Positions 1 through 9,265 of a stretch of DNA of 64,000 bases are shown here, piece by piece. Under the pieces are notes generated by a model. The model saw only the letters and a list, made by a program, of their open reading frames with translations. It was not told the DNA's origin and searched no databases. Positions within the stretch are counted from its first letter, which is position 1, and every line of letters starts with the position of its first letter. Source of the DNA: Pseudomonas sp. MM223 (GTDB lineage Bacteria; Pseudomonadota; Gammaproteobacteria; Pseudomonadales; Pseudomonadaceae). The position numbers were made by a program, and so were the translations under genes. The DNA is taken from positions 4,261,501-4,325,500 of the forward strand of contig OX352322.1 in the NCBI GenBank assembly GCA_947090765.1, in the 5' to 3' direction.

Positions 1-62
1 ATTATCAGGTCCGCACAACGCCAATGCCGTGCGGTTTAATCAGGCACGCATTATTTCAATCA

Positions 63-887
63 TCAAGCCCTTGGCCACAGCACCGGGAACAGTTCATGGT
101 TCATTGGGGCGCCACCGGCCAGTTGTGTTTCAAGGCCGGGAAACTGTGGCGAGGTTTTCCATTGCCGTGGCGCGTGGGTGATGTCATCGCCCAGGAAACG
201 CACCGAAAAGGCACGGCGTCGGCGATTGCCCCCGACACCGCCCGAGGCGTGCAAGGTGAGCATGTGGAAGAACACCGCGTCGCCTGGGGAGAGCTCCCAG
301 CCGAGGATGTTCCAGGCGCTGCGGTCGGCCTCGATGTCTGGCAAGTCCGCCAGGCTGCCTTCCGGGAACCATTGCGCCTGGCTGTCCAGGAAGGTGCGCG
401 GCATCAGCCACGGCCCCAGGTGCGAGCCCCCTACAAACTCAAGGGTGGATTCCCTGGAGACGGGGTCGATGGGCATCCACATGCTGCAGTTCTGGCGCCC
501 ATCGATGTTGTAGTACGGCTGGTCCTGGTGCCAAGGCGTGCGCTGGCGCGTGTTCGGCTCCTTGACCAGCAGGTGATCGTGATAAAGCCGGGCTGTTTCG
601 CTGTTCATGAGTTGAGCGGCAACGCTACCCACCCGGCTCTCGAAGATGAACTGGCGATAGGCCGCGATATCGCCCCAGTTGCAGAAGTCCTCGAAGAACC
701 AACCCGGGTCGTCGGGGCGGCTCGCCACTTTGGCGCGCTCACTTGGGGTTTTCAGATTCTGTTCAATACCCGTTTCGAGCAGTGCAACTTCTTCAGGCGT
801 GAACAGATTACGCACGCACACAGCACCCTCACGCTGAAAAGCCTCGATGGTGTCATTGCTCAGTTGAAATTCGGCGGACTGTTTCAT
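63..887 (-). CDS. Phytanoyl-CoA dioxygenase (PhyH) family protein
   Basis: Predicted Fe(II)/2-oxoglutarate-dependent oxygenase of 274 aa. The iron-binding HxD is His120-x-Asp122 (context TPWHQDQPYYN) and the distal His is probably His213, followed by an Arg-rich stretch (NRRRRAFSVRF) suited to binding the 2-oxoglutarate carboxylate. I chose the start at 887 (MKQSAEF); an in-frame upstream extension would begin inside the regulatory region. It is divergent from a LysR regulator, which probably controls it through the half-sites at 982-1020. The substrate cannot be read from sequence; the family hydroxylates diverse small molecules. Confidence 0.85.
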   Translation of the reverse strand: MKQSAEFQLSNDTIEAFQREGAVCVRNLFTPEEVALLETGIEQNLKTPSERAKVASRPDDPGWFFEDFCNWGDIAAYRQFIFESRVGSVAAQLMNSETARLYHDHLLVKEPNTRQRTPWHQDQPYYNIDGRQNCSMWMPIDPVSRESTLEFVGGSHLGPWLMPRTFLDSQAQWFPEGSLADLPDIEADRSAWNILGWELSPGDAVFFHMLTLHASGGVGGNRRRRAFSVRFLGDDITHAPRQWKTSPQFPGLETQLAGGAPMNHELFPVLWPRA

Positions 888-981
888 AAGGCACCCTTTG
901 GTCTTTTTATTGGGCAACAGCACCACTGCGTCTTAAGCGGAACAAGCAAGGTGCACCGCGAGTATTGCTTTTCGGTACCAA

Positions 982-1020
982 TAGGAAAAGAATATATTTC
1001 CTAATCCCGAGTATAGGAAA
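982..1020. promoter_or_regulatory. Triple half-site operator between phyH-like gene and lysR
   Basis: Three 7-nt half-sites occur in alternating orientation: TAGGAAA (982-988), TTTCCTA (997-1003) and TAGGAAA (1014-1020), with spacers of 8 and 10 bp. They lie just upstream of the LysR start (1023) and about 95 bp from the divergent dioxygenase start. Such an array is typical of a LysR-type recognition plus activation site. Assignment to this LysR protein is inference. Confidence 0.6.
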
Positions 1021-1022
1021 AC

Positions 1023-1919
1023 ATGATAGGTTTCTCGTTCAGGCAGCTCGAATACTTCGTCGCCGTGGCCGAACACGGCAGCATCAGTGCTGCGGCGAGA
1101 GCCCGGCACGTTTCACAGCCATCGGTTTCGGTTGCGATTGCCCAGCTGGAAGAAGCGCTGAATGAGCGGCTTTTCCGGCGCCAGGTCAGCCGTGGGCTGG
1201 AGCTGACGTCAGCGGGTACGCGGTTACTGGCCCAGGCGCGCGACATCATTGGCATGGCCATCGCCATGAACCAAAAGGCAGATGCACCACAAGGTTCGCT
1301 TCGCGGGAATCTGTCGCTTATCTGCTTTCAGGACTTAGGCCCCTACTACGCACCACGGCTGCTATCGAGCTTTCGCAAACAGTACCCCGATGTTGAGGTA
1401 ACGCTTTTCGAGACTGACCTGGCAGGCGTACACCGCCACCTCAGCGCCGGTAAAGCCGAGCTTGCGCTTACGTATGACATCGGCCTTGACCCTTCGCTGC
1501 CGCGCCAGGTACTGGCGGAACTGAAGCCCTACGCGCTTATCGCCACAAACCACCGGCTCGCCCACCTAGCGGCGATACCGCTGCATGAGCTGGCACAAGA
1601 ATGTTTGATTCTTGAGGACATCGCGCAAACGCGTGAGTATTTCCTTTCCCTGTTCTGGGCGCATAACCTGCAACCTCGCACTCAGCAATACACCCAGACC
1701 TTCGAAATGCAGCGGGGCCTGGTCGCGCACGGCTACGGGGTTGCGTTGTCCTGCACCCGCCCCGCCGGCGACCACTGCTACGACGGCACACCCCTGGTAT
1801 GCCGGCCATTACTGGAAGAGGTGTCCCCGCAAAAAGTGGTGCTGGCCCAATCAGGCATGATGCACCCATCGCCGGTAGCAGAGGCGTTCAAGGGTTGGGT
1901 TGCCCGGGCGATCGCATGA
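1023..1919 (+). CDS. LysR family transcriptional regulator
   Basis: 298 aa, normal LTTR length. The N-terminal winged HTH (residues about 4-62) contains the family signature FVAVAEHGSISAAARARHVS; the rest is a periplasmic-binding-like effector domain. It is divergent from the PhyH-type dioxygenase, with half-sites in the 135-bp gap. It is likely the local activator/repressor of that gene and of itself; the effector is unknown. Confidence 0.9.
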   Translation: MIGFSFRQLEYFVAVAEHGSISAAARARHVSQPSVSVAIAQLEEALNERLFRRQVSRGLELTSAGTRLLAQARDIIGMAIAMNQKADAPQGSLRGNLSLICFQDLGPYYAPRLLSSFRKQYPDVEVTLFETDLAGVHRHLSAGKAELALTYDIGLDPSLPRQVLAELKPYALIATNHRLAHLAAIPLHELAQECLILEDIAQTREYFLSLFWAHNLQPRTQQYTQTFEMQRGLVAHGYGVALSCTRPAGDHCYDGTPLVCRPLLEEVSPQKVVLAQSGMMHPSPVAEAFKGWVARAIA

Positions 1920-2149
1920 CGAAAGCTGGGCGGCAAAAAAGCACACATTCGGCAACAAACGCGCTTGCGCCTCACAGCCCACAGTGTGCGCAGCGTCACG
2001 TTCCGGAACTTGCTAGCACATGCGTACTATTTTCGATGCAGTGAGCACTCCCGATACTCCCGGTCTTCATCCGTTGCACCTGAGGACCGCCAACGCCCTG
2101 CGCGGTGGCCGCCACTAACGTGGCCTTTAATGGACTATCCGGAGTCGCC
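1920..2149. other. Intergenic region before the autotransporter
   Basis: 230 bp without a credible gene. It holds a small hairpin (GCCAC-TAAC-GTGGC, about 2110-2124) shortly before the autotransporter start. I see no clear promoter consensus. Confidence 0.4.
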
Positions 2150-5100
2150 ATGAAGCCCCTGTTCAGACTATCCCCGCTCACGTTCGCCATCACCCTTGCC
2201 ATGCTACCGACCGCCCACGCTGAGGACTACATCCTCGACAGCGGAGAGGACACCTTCAGCAGCGACCGCGCCTACGATGGCACGGTGTCACTGCGCCCCG
2301 GCAACGGCGTGCCCGCCAGCCTGACCATCAACAATGGCGCCGAACTCACCAGCAAAGGTGGGCGCATCGGTGGCTCGCTCACCAACGATGCAGCCAGCAC
2401 GGCCATGGCGACGGTCACGGTCCAGGGCGCAGGCTCCCGCTGGGTGGTGCCGCGCACCACGGCCGTTCTCGGTAACACCATCGTCGTCGGTGGCGCCGGC
2501 CAAGGCACGCTGAACGTGCTCGACGGCGGGGAAGTGTTTGTACGCGACCTGCAACTGAGCGACAACGGCAATGCCGGCAATGGCCTGTCCCGGGCCAACC
2601 TGGTGGTCAGTGGTGCAGGCGCGAGGGTGGATGCCGTTGAGGTGACCTCTGGCGGCGTATTCCTCTATGACTCGCGCATCACCCTGAAGGACGGCGGGCA
2701 ACTTGCCAGCGAGCGTGTGGCCATCAACTCGATCAGTGAACTGTCTGGCGCCAACACGCGCTGGGACAACACCGGCACCTTCCGCAACCGTAACGACCTG
2801 AGCTTGAGCGATGGCGCGGTGCTGACCAGCGACTCGATGACGCTGGGCTCGGCCAACCTTGGCCGCAATACCGTGGTAAGCGTAACCGGCGAAGGCACGC
2901 GCCTGGCCACGCGCGCGCTGACCTTGGGCACCACCACCTCCAGCACCGTCCTGGTGCTGGCCAACGGCGCCGAACTGAGCAGCACCGACGGCATCGACAT
3001 CAGCGAACTGACCAGCATCAACTCGGCTGCACGCGGCACCCTCAGCATCGGTGGCGCAGTGGTGAGGGACGACAGCCGCACCGATATCGACGCCCTCACG
3101 GCCAGCGCCGCACAGGCCGCCGGCCGCCTTGACCCGCAAACGGCGATACGCTTCGGCGCCGGCAGTGGGGCGCTGGCGTTCAACCACACCGACAGCGACC
3201 TGCAACTGAGCAACAGCATCAGCGGTGCCGGCCGGGTGTATGCCTTCAGTGGCAACACCACCCTGAGCGGCGACCTGACCGGGATGTCTGGCAGCACGGT
3301 GGTGCGTGGCGGGCGCCTGGTACTGGCCGGCGATGTCGACCAAACCAACCCGCGCGGCACCTCGCTGCTGAGCATCGGCAACGGCACCCTGGTGGTCAAC
3401 GGCACCGTGGGCCATACCGACTCCACAGGCAATTACAGCAACCGTGCCCAAGTACTGGACGGCGGTGTGCTGGCCGGTGTTGGCCAGGTCGGCAGTACCC
3501 AGGTTGCTTCGGGCGGCACCCTGTCACCGGGTGAAGGCGCGCTGGGCACCCTGTCGATCAACGGCGACCTGGACATGGCCGCCGGCTCGCGTTACGCCGC
3601 CGATATCGCGGGTGATGGCGGGTCTGACCGGGTCAAGGTGAGCGGCACCGCGACCTTGCGCGGTACACGGGTGGATGTCACCACGCTCAACGACGCGCAA
3701 AGTTACCAGACCGGGCAAACCTACACCTTGCTGGCTGCCCAGGGCGGTGTGGTAGACGGTGCTGCCGCTGGCACTGCCTATGCCGAGGCGTTCACAAACT
3801 CGGCGTTTCTCAACGTCAGCCTGCAGCGCACGGCCAACGAACTGAACCTGACCATCGCGCAGAAGACCACTCCACCTGTTGAGCCACCGGTCGAACCACC
3901 CGTTGAGCCGCCTGTAGAACCACCGGTGACGCCCCCGGTGGAGCCGCCTGTCGAGCCACCGGTACAGCCCCCGGTAGAACCACCTGTAGAACCACCGGTA
4001 CAGCCCCCGGTCGAACCGCCCGTACAGCCCCCAGTACAACCACCGGTCCAGCCGCCAGAAACAGGCGGGCCTGGCACCCCCGGCATCTTCCAGACCGTGG
4101 CGCAAACCGAAAACCAGTGGAACACCGCAGGCGCACTGAGTGTGCTGCAACAAAGCGGCGACCCACTGCGCCTGTACAACAACCTGCTGGTGCTGGATGC
4201 CGACAGCGCGCGCACTGCCATCGACCAGTTGTCCGGCGACTACCACGCCAGCACCGGCACCGCGCTTATCGCCAACAGCCAGGTGGTTTCCGGCGTGCTG
4301 GGCACCCGCCTGCGCAGCCTGTTCGACAGCACGAGCGTGCGCATGCCGCTGGGCGCGTCGAACCTCATGCCCACCACCCCTGAAGCGCAAGGTGGGGCCT
4401 GGGCGCAAGTGTTTGGCAACTGGTCGAAGCTGGACGGCAACAACGGCGCCGGCGGCCTGCACCAGAGAACCGGCGGTGTGCTGATTGGCGCCGACGGCAG
4501 CATCAACCCGGACTGGCGCGCCGGCGTGTACGGTGGCTACAGCCGCACCAAGTTCGATGCCGACGACCGCGATGCCAAGGGCCACAGCGACAACTACCAC
4601 CTGGGCCTGTACACCGGCGCCCAGCTGGACGCCCTGCGCCTGAGCGCGGATGTTGGCTACACCTGGCACAAGCTGGACAGCAAACGCAACGTGGCCTTCG
4701 CCGGGTTCAACGACCACCTGAAGGGCAAGCGCGACGCCAACACGTTGCAGGCCAGTGGCGAAGCGGCTTACCGCATTGGCTTGGGCGCGGTGGCGCTGGA
4801 GCCGTTTGTGGGCGTGGCCTACGTGAAGTACGACGCCGACAGCTTCCGCGAAAAAGGTGGTGCGGCGGCCCTGGACGTGTCCAGTGAAAAGCAGGACACC
4901 TGGTTCTCGACCGTGGGCATGCGCGCTTCCACCCGCACCCAAGTGGCCGATCACGCCACCGAGGTGTACGGCTCGCTGGGCTGGCGCCGCGCGTACGGTG
5001 ATTTGGACCCGAGCAGCACCCAGGCCTTTGCCGGTGGGCCGGACTTTGCGGTGCAGGGCATTGCCCAGACACGTAACGTGGCAATGACCGAAGTGGGCGC

Positions 5101-5209
5101 GAAAGTGCAACTGAACCGCCAAACCGAGGTGGGGTTGTCGTATCAGGGGCAGTTTGGTTCGGATGCCCGGTTCCACTCGGTGAATGCGGGGGTTACGGTT
5201 CGGTTCTGA
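2150..5209 (+). CDS. Autotransporter (type Va) with Pro-rich linker
   Basis: 1019 aa secreted/outer-membrane protein. The start at 2150 (MKPLFRLSPLTFAI) gives a signal peptide ending near AHAED. The passenger (about 25-570) is a repetitive Gly/Asn/Thr-rich beta-helix with autotransporter-associated strand repeats (for example SGNTTLSGDLTGMSGSTVVR). A linker of fifteen PPV(E/Q/T) units follows, then a C-terminal beta-barrel (about 750-1019) ending in an aromatic residue (VTVRF). No protease or esterase triad is evident, so an adhesin-like role is the safest guess. A large palindrome follows the stop. Confidence 0.9.
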   Translation: MKPLFRLSPLTFAITLAMLPTAHAEDYILDSGEDTFSSDRAYDGTVSLRPGNGVPASLTINNGAELTSKGGRIGGSLTNDAASTAMATVTVQGAGSRWVVPRTTAVLGNTIVVGGAGQGTLNVLDGGEVFVRDLQLSDNGNAGNGLSRANLVVSGAGARVDAVEVTSGGVFLYDSRITLKDGGQLASERVAINSISELSGANTRWDNTGTFRNRNDLSLSDGAVLTSDSMTLGSANLGRNTVVSVTGEGTRLATRALTLGTTTSSTVLVLANGAELSSTDGIDISELTSINSAARGTLSIGGAVVRDDSRTDIDALTASAAQAAGRLDPQTAIRFGAGSGALAFNHTDSDLQLSNSISGAGRVYAFSGNTTLSGDLTGMSGSTVVRGGRLVLAGDVDQTNPRGTSLLSIGNGTLVVNGTVGHTDSTGNYSNRAQVLDGGVLAGVGQVGSTQVASGGTLSPGEGALGTLSINGDLDMAAGSRYAADIAGDGGSDRVKVSGTATLRGTRVDVTTLNDAQSYQTGQTYTLLAAQGGVVDGAAAGTAYAEAFTNSAFLNVSLQRTANELNLTIAQKTTPPVEPPVEPPVEPPVEPPVTPPVEPPVEPPVQPPVEPPVEPPVQPPVEPPVQPPVQPPVQPPETGGPGTPGIFQTVAQTENQWNTAGALSVLQQSGDPLRLYNNLLVLDADSARTAIDQLSGDYHASTGTALIANSQVVSGVLGTRLRSLFDSTSVRMPLGASNLMPTTPEAQGGAWAQVFGNWSKLDGNNGAGGLHQRTGGVLIGADGSINPDWRAGVYGGYSRTKFDADDRDAKGHSDNYHLGLYTGAQLDALRLSADVGYTWHKLDSKRNVAFAGFNDHLKGKRDANTLQASGEAAYRIGLGAVALEPFVGVAYVKYDADSFREKGGAAALDVSSEKQDTWFSTVGMRASTRTQVADHATEVYGSLGWRRAYGDLDPSSTQAFAGGPDFAVQGIAQTRNVAMTEVGAKVQLNRQTEVGLSYQGQFGSDARFHSVNAGVTVRF
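3872..4058 (+). repeat. 12-bp tandem repeat coding PPV(E/Q/T) linker
   Basis: Fifteen consecutive in-frame 4-residue units PPVE/PPVQ/PPVT plus a partial unit sit between passenger and barrel. Because the unit is 12 bp, copy-number change preserves frame and only alters linker length. Confidence 0.9.
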
Positions 5210-5242
5210 GCCGCACTGTCGCGCAGAGAGCAAAGACTGTGA

Positions 5243-5480
5243 GCATACCGCCTCCCCCCTGTGGGAGCGGTTCACCCTAATGCCGGTCAGTTAAGCAATT
5301 TGGGGCTGCTGCGCAGCCCATCGCCGGCAAGCCAGGCTCCCACAGGTACGGTGCACCCCTTAAACATTGCGCTGTACCTGTGGGAGCCTGGCTTGCCGGC
5401 GATGGGCCGCAAAGCGGCCCCAATTGCTTAACTGACTGGCAGGTGAACCCGCTCCCACAAGGGGGGCGGCGGCGGTATGC
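5243..5480. repeat. 238-bp imperfect palindrome with REP-like units
   Basis: A nested inverted repeat: outer arms GCATACCGCC/GGCGGTATGC, then GTGGGAGCGG.. with its complement, an AGTTAAGCAATT-type arm, and an inner REP pair (CATCGCCGGCAAGCCAGGCTC and complement). It fills the gap between the convergent autotransporter and EamA genes and probably acts as a bidirectional terminator or is a REP doublet. Confidence 0.75.
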
Positions 5481-5499
5481 TCGCGGTTTTTGTACTTAT

Positions 5500-6369
5500 T
5501 TACTGCGCGTACTTCCTGGCCCCGGCCACACAAACCACGGCCCCCAGCGTCACCACCAGCATCAACCAGCTGACCTGCTCGTGCAGCAACAACGCTGCTA
5601 ACCCAAGCCCCATGAACGGCTGAAACAGTTGCAGTTGACCCACCGCCGCAATGCCACCCTGAACCAGCCCCCGGTACCAGAACACAAACCCAATCAGCAT
5701 GCTGAACAGCGAAACATAGCCAAAGCTGAACCACGCAGGCGCACTTACCTTGGCAAAGGTGTCAGGCGCGGGGAAATTAATTACCGTCAGCAGCAGCATG
5801 AACGGCAACGCCACCAGCAATGCCCAACTGATCACTTGCCACCCACCCAACGTGCGCGACAGCCGCGCCCCTTCCGCATACCCCAACCCACACACAACCA
5901 CCGCCGCCATCATCAGCAGGTCGCCCACCAACGACCCGTCGCCGCCATTCATCAGCGCATAGCCAGCGACCATCCCGGCACCTGCCAACGAAAACAACCA
6001 GAACAACGGCCGAGGCCGCTCGCCGCCCCGCAGCACGGCAAAACCTGCGGTACACAGCGGCAGCAGCCCGACAAACACAATGGAATGCGCCGAGGTGACA
6101 TGTTGGAGCGCCAGTGCCGTCAGCAGCGGAAAACCGATAACCACGCCAAGCGCTGTTACCGCCAATGACACCAAGTCACCCCGCTTTGGCCGAGGCTGGC
6201 GCAGCACAATCAAGAAAAGTGCCCCCAACAAGGCGGCAATGGTTGCCCGGGCACAGGTCAGAAACGTCGGTTCGAAAGCCGCCACGGCCACACGGGTTGC
6301 CGGCAACGAGCCCGCAAAAATTGCGACGCCTATGAAGCCGTTGATCCACCCGCTTGTTGTTTTTTCCAT
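5500..6369 (-). CDS. EamA/DMT superfamily permease
   Basis: 289 aa inner-membrane protein with about ten hydrophobic segments in two EamA repeats, the usual size for drug/metabolite transporters. It begins MEKTTSGWINGFIGVAIFAGSLPATRVAV. It is divergent from a MocR/GntR-aminotransferase regulator, which likely controls it through the inverted repeat at 6440-6457. Export of an amino acid or PLP-related metabolite is plausible; the substrate is not determinable. Confidence 0.88.
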   Translation of the reverse strand: MEKTTSGWINGFIGVAIFAGSLPATRVAVAAFEPTFLTCARATIAALLGALFLIVLRQPRPKRGDLVSLAVTALGVVIGFPLLTALALQHVTSAHSIVFVGLLPLCTAGFAVLRGGERPRPLFWLFSLAGAGMVAGYALMNGGDGSLVGDLLMMAAVVVCGLGYAEGARLSRTLGGWQVISWALLVALPFMLLLTVINFPAPDTFAKVSAPAWFSFGYVSLFSMLIGFVFWYRGLVQGGIAAVGQLQLFQPFMGLGLAALLLHEQVSWLMLVVTLGAVVCVAGARKYAQ

Positions 6370-6439
6370 CGGTAAGTCCTCGATAATCCTGTGCTCAGTA
6401 CATCACTGACGGGTTCACCAAGGCCATGTACAATCCCAT

Positions 6440-6457
6440 ACAGTTAAACCGAACTGT
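6440..6457. promoter_or_regulatory. Inverted repeat ACAGTT-N6-AACTGT (MocR operator candidate)
   Basis: A perfect 6-bp dyad separated by 6 bp in the 121-bp gap between the divergent EamA permease and MocR genes, with a further ACAGTT at 6477-6482. MocR regulators commonly bind repeated half-sites next to their own gene; binding here is inferred. Confidence 0.5.
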
Positions 6458-6490
6458 TATGCATACAAAACCAGCACAGTTGAGGGCACG

Positions 6491-7873
6491 ATGAAACGCA
6501 GCGGCACGCGAATTCAAACGGTCATGGCTGAAATCCAGTCCAGGATCGCCTCCCGCACCTACACACCCGGCGCGAGAATTCCGTCCGTCCGCGCCATGGC
6601 CCAGGCCATGCAAGTCTCGGTTTCTACCGTGCTGGAGGCTTACGAACGCTTGATGGCAGAGGGCGTACTCAGCGCCCGCCCCGGCTCCGGCTTTTACGTC
6701 GCAGGGCCTGTGGCGCCACTGGCACTGACCGAACTTGGCCCCAAACTGGACCGTGTCGTCGACCCGCTGTGGATCTCGCGGCAATCGCTGGAAACCTCCC
6801 TCGATGCATTGAAGCCCGGGTGCGGCTGGCTACCGCCGTCCTGGATGTACGAAGCGGGCGTGCGCAAAGCGCTTCGAAACGTTGCCCGCTCTGACGCTTC
6901 AAAACTGACCGAGTACGCGTCACCGCTTGGCTACCCGCCGCTTCGGCAATTCTTGACGCGACGGCTGGCAGGCATCGGGGTAGAAGCCCCGCTTGAACAG
7001 ATCATGCTCACCGAGTCCGGCACCCACGCCATCGACCTGATTTGCCGTTTTCTGCTGGAACCAGGCGACACGGTGCTGGTGGACGACCCCTGCTACTTCA
7101 ATTTTCACGCACTGCTGAAGGCCCACAGGGTGAATGTGGTGGGCGTGCCCTATACGCCCACCGGCCCGGACATTGATGCATTCGGCGCGGCCCTGCTTGC
7201 GCACGCGCCCCGGTTGTACATTACAAATTCCGGCATCCACAACCCGACCAGCGCCACCCTGTCGCCGGTCACGGCGCACCGGCTGCTGAAGCTGGCCGAC
7301 ACCACCAACCTGGTGATTGTTGAAGACGATATTTTCGGCGACTTTGAACATACGCCCGCGCCACGGCTGTCGGCCTTCGATGGCCTCGCGCGGGTCATCC
7401 AGATTGGCAGCTTTTCCAAAACCATCTCCGCTTCAATCCGCTGCGGCTACATTGCTGCGCGTGGTGAATGGATCGAGGGCCTGGTCGACCTCAAGATTGC
7501 GACCACCTTCGGCGGTGGGCGCTTGGCGGCGGACATCATCCACCACGCGATTACCGATAGCGGGTACCGCAAACACATGGAGAGCGTGCGCCTTCGGTTG
7601 GCCGAGCACATGGACAAAACGGTAGCGCGGCTTCAGGCCATTGGTATCAAGCCCTGGATCATTCCCCAGGCAGGCCTGTATGCCTGGTGCCAACTGCCGC
7701 AAGGCAAGGATGCGGCAACGCTGGCCAAGGCCTGTTTGAATGAAGGTGTAGTGCTGGCGCCCGGCAATGCGTTTAGCCAGTCCATGACTGCGGGGGACTT
7801 TCTGCGGTTTAACGTTGCGCAGTCGGGGGACGCCAGAATCTATGAAGTGTTGAAGCGCGCCCTGGGTGCTTAG
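6491..7873 (+). CDS. MocR-type regulator (GntR HTH + aminotransferase fold I)
   Basis: 460 aa. The N-terminal GntR winged helix (about 1-75; RIPSVRAMAQAMQVSVSTVLEAYERL) is fused to a class I aminotransferase-like domain. Cofactor residues are present: Lys310 in GSFSKTISASIRCGY for the PLP aldimine and an NPT motif (SGIHNPTS). Such proteins sense PLP or PLP-adducts rather than catalyse transamination. It is divergent from the EamA permease. The last 3 bp overlap the stop of the convergent DUF1737 gene. Confidence 0.92.
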   Translation: MKRSGTRIQTVMAEIQSRIASRTYTPGARIPSVRAMAQAMQVSVSTVLEAYERLMAEGVLSARPGSGFYVAGPVAPLALTELGPKLDRVVDPLWISRQSLETSLDALKPGCGWLPPSWMYEAGVRKALRNVARSDASKLTEYASPLGYPPLRQFLTRRLAGIGVEAPLEQIMLTESGTHAIDLICRFLLEPGDTVLVDDPCYFNFHALLKAHRVNVVGVPYTPTGPDIDAFGAALLAHAPRLYITNSGIHNPTSATLSPVTAHRLLKLADTTNLVIVEDDIFGDFEHTPAPRLSAFDGLARVIQIGSFSKTISASIRCGYIAARGEWIEGLVDLKIATTFGGGRLAADIIHHAITDSGYRKHMESVRLRLAEHMDKTVARLQAIGIKPWIIPQAGLYAWCQLPQGKDAATLAKACLNEGVVLAPGNAFSQSMTAGDFLRFNVAQSGDARIYEVLKRALGA

Positions 7874-8070
7874 TCGCGTGCCCCATTCTGCGCCCCGGGC
7901 CAGGTAACAGCCTGCGCTACGATCACATCCTTGCCATTGAACGTAAGCGCAGGCCCGCCATGGAGTTGGTACCCCAGCTTCAAGGCATCACTGACCCGAT
8001 GGCAAAACGAAGCGTCATCGGGGCCCGTCAGCACCCGGTAAATCGGCAGCCCATCCGGTGGTTGAGTCAT
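7870..8070 (-). CDS. DUF1737 domain protein
   Basis: 66 aa small protein matching the DUF1737 pattern (YRVLTGPDDASFCHRVSDAL, then GYQLHGGPALTFNG). It is probably cytosolic with no known function. Its stop overlaps the convergent MocR stop by 3 bp. A DUF1737 protein often stands alone in proteobacterial genomes, so context gives no role. Confidence 0.8.
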   Translation of the reverse strand: MTQPPDGLPIYRVLTGPDDASFCHRVSDALKLGYQLHGGPALTFNGKDVIVAQAVTWPGAQNGARD

Positions 8071-8280
8071 CAGTTCGGTCCTTGCAGAAGTGTGTGTTAA
8101 CCAAGACTACTGTTAACTGCCGGGCTATGGCTACGCAAGCCATTGTGGGAGCGGGCAAGCCGGCGAAGCAGACATGCACATGCAAGCCAGCCGCCCCCAA
8201 ATTGGTTATCCTGCCCAAAACCCCAGCCCCAGCGGCCACCTAAAACAATAAATCCTGCCTTGCCCTCAGGGAGTAACCGC
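8071..8280. other. Intergenic region with a lone REP-like unit
   Basis: 210 bp. A single unit TGTGGGAGCGGGCAAGCCGGCG lies at about 8145-8166. The end carries the AGGGAG Shine-Dalgarno of the following LuxR-type gene. Confidence 0.5.
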
Positions 8281-9108
8281 ATGGAATTCTGGCCCCTACG
8301 CCCCTCCACCACCGACTTCCGCCTGAGCATCGAGCAAACCGCCACCCTGCTCGCCCGCACCAGCGAAAGCCACGGCAAGCTGCTGGCCGCCGACATACTG
8401 AAACTGGTCAGCGCCCAAGTCCCCTTGGCCCAATGCACCATCTTTGCCTACAGCCCCAACCGCAGCCCGCAAGTCATCTCGTTCGCCGACCGCGCACGCA
8501 TGCTCGAGCTACCCAGAATCTCCAGCAACTACGCCGAACGCTTCTACAGCATGGACGGCAACCAACAGGCGATGACCGCGCGCCCTGCCCTGTCGACGGC
8601 CGACCGCATCCTGGTGCAACGCCAAGCCATCGAAGACATCGCCCACCGCGACTACCGACGCATCTGTTACGAGCTGCCGCAAATTTCCGAACGCGTCGCC
8701 CTGCTGACCCATTGCGAGGGCAACCGTTGGCTGTCGGTGAACCTCTACCGAGGCCGCGAGCACGGCCGGTTCTCAGCCAACGAGATCAACGTCATCGAAA
8801 CAGTTGCCCCGCTGATCGTACAAATCTCACGCCTGCATTACCAGGCCTACCTTGAAGCCAATGAAATGCCGGCGCTGCTCAGTGAACGGGTTGTGAGCCT
8901 ATACCCGGAACTGACCCGGCGTGACCAGGAGTTGCTGCAATTGATGCTGGCAGGGTGTGAGGTTGAGGGGATTAGCGTGAGCATGGGGATTCAGCTGTCG
9001 AGTGCGGCCACGTATATCAAGCGGCTGTATCGCAAGCTGGGGGTTTCTGGGCAGCGGGAGTTGTTGGCGTTGGCTACGCAGCGCAAATGGTCGGGCCAAG
9101 TGCACTGA
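8281..9108 (+). CDS. LuxR-type HTH regulator
   Basis: 275 aa. The start at 8281 (MEFWPLRPS) is chosen because AGGGAG lies about 8 nt upstream. The C-terminal 60 residues form a LuxR/GerE HTH (ELTRRDQELLQLMLAGCEVEGIS...AATYIKRLYRKLGV); the N-terminal 200 residues resemble a GAF/PAS-like sensory module but lack the obvious autoinducer-binding Trp/Asp signature. It is monocistronic; target and ligand are unknown. Confidence 0.85.
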   Translation: MEFWPLRPSTTDFRLSIEQTATLLARTSESHGKLLAADILKLVSAQVPLAQCTIFAYSPNRSPQVISFADRARMLELPRISSNYAERFYSMDGNQQAMTARPALSTADRILVQRQAIEDIAHRDYRRICYELPQISERVALLTHCEGNRWLSVNLYRGREHGRFSANEINVIETVAPLIVQISRLHYQAYLEANEMPALLSERVVSLYPELTRRDQELLQLMLAGCEVEGISVSMGIQLSSAATYIKRLYRKLGVSGQRELLALATQRKWSGQVH

Positions 9109-9184
9109 TGCTCGCAAGCGACCGGCCAAAGCACCAAACGAAGAAACCTCAGGATAACCTCCCCATGAAGCGCGTACACCGCCC

Positions 9185-9236
9185 GGTGTAGGAGCGGCCT
9201 TGTGCCGCGAATGGACCGCAAAGCGGTCCCAGCAAT
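9185..9236. repeat. Single REP-like unit with hairpin
   Basis: TGTAGGAGCGGCCTTGTGCCGCG is followed by GGACCGC-AAA-GCGGTCC, a stem-loop between the convergent LuxR-type and HD-hydrolase genes. It belongs to the same unit family as the doublets at 36 and 41 kb. Confidence 0.65.
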
Positions 9237-9265
9237 GCCCGCCCAAACCAGGTTCACAAACCCAA

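Noticed and set aside
3872..4058. CRISPR-like array
   Set aside because: The repeats are 12-bp, contiguous, in frame and without spacers; they encode a Pro-rich linker.
3524..5275. 583-codon open frame antisense to the autotransporter
   Set aside because: It mirrors the coding strand in a GC-rich gene with strong third-position bias; its protein is His/Val/Gly-rich with no family.
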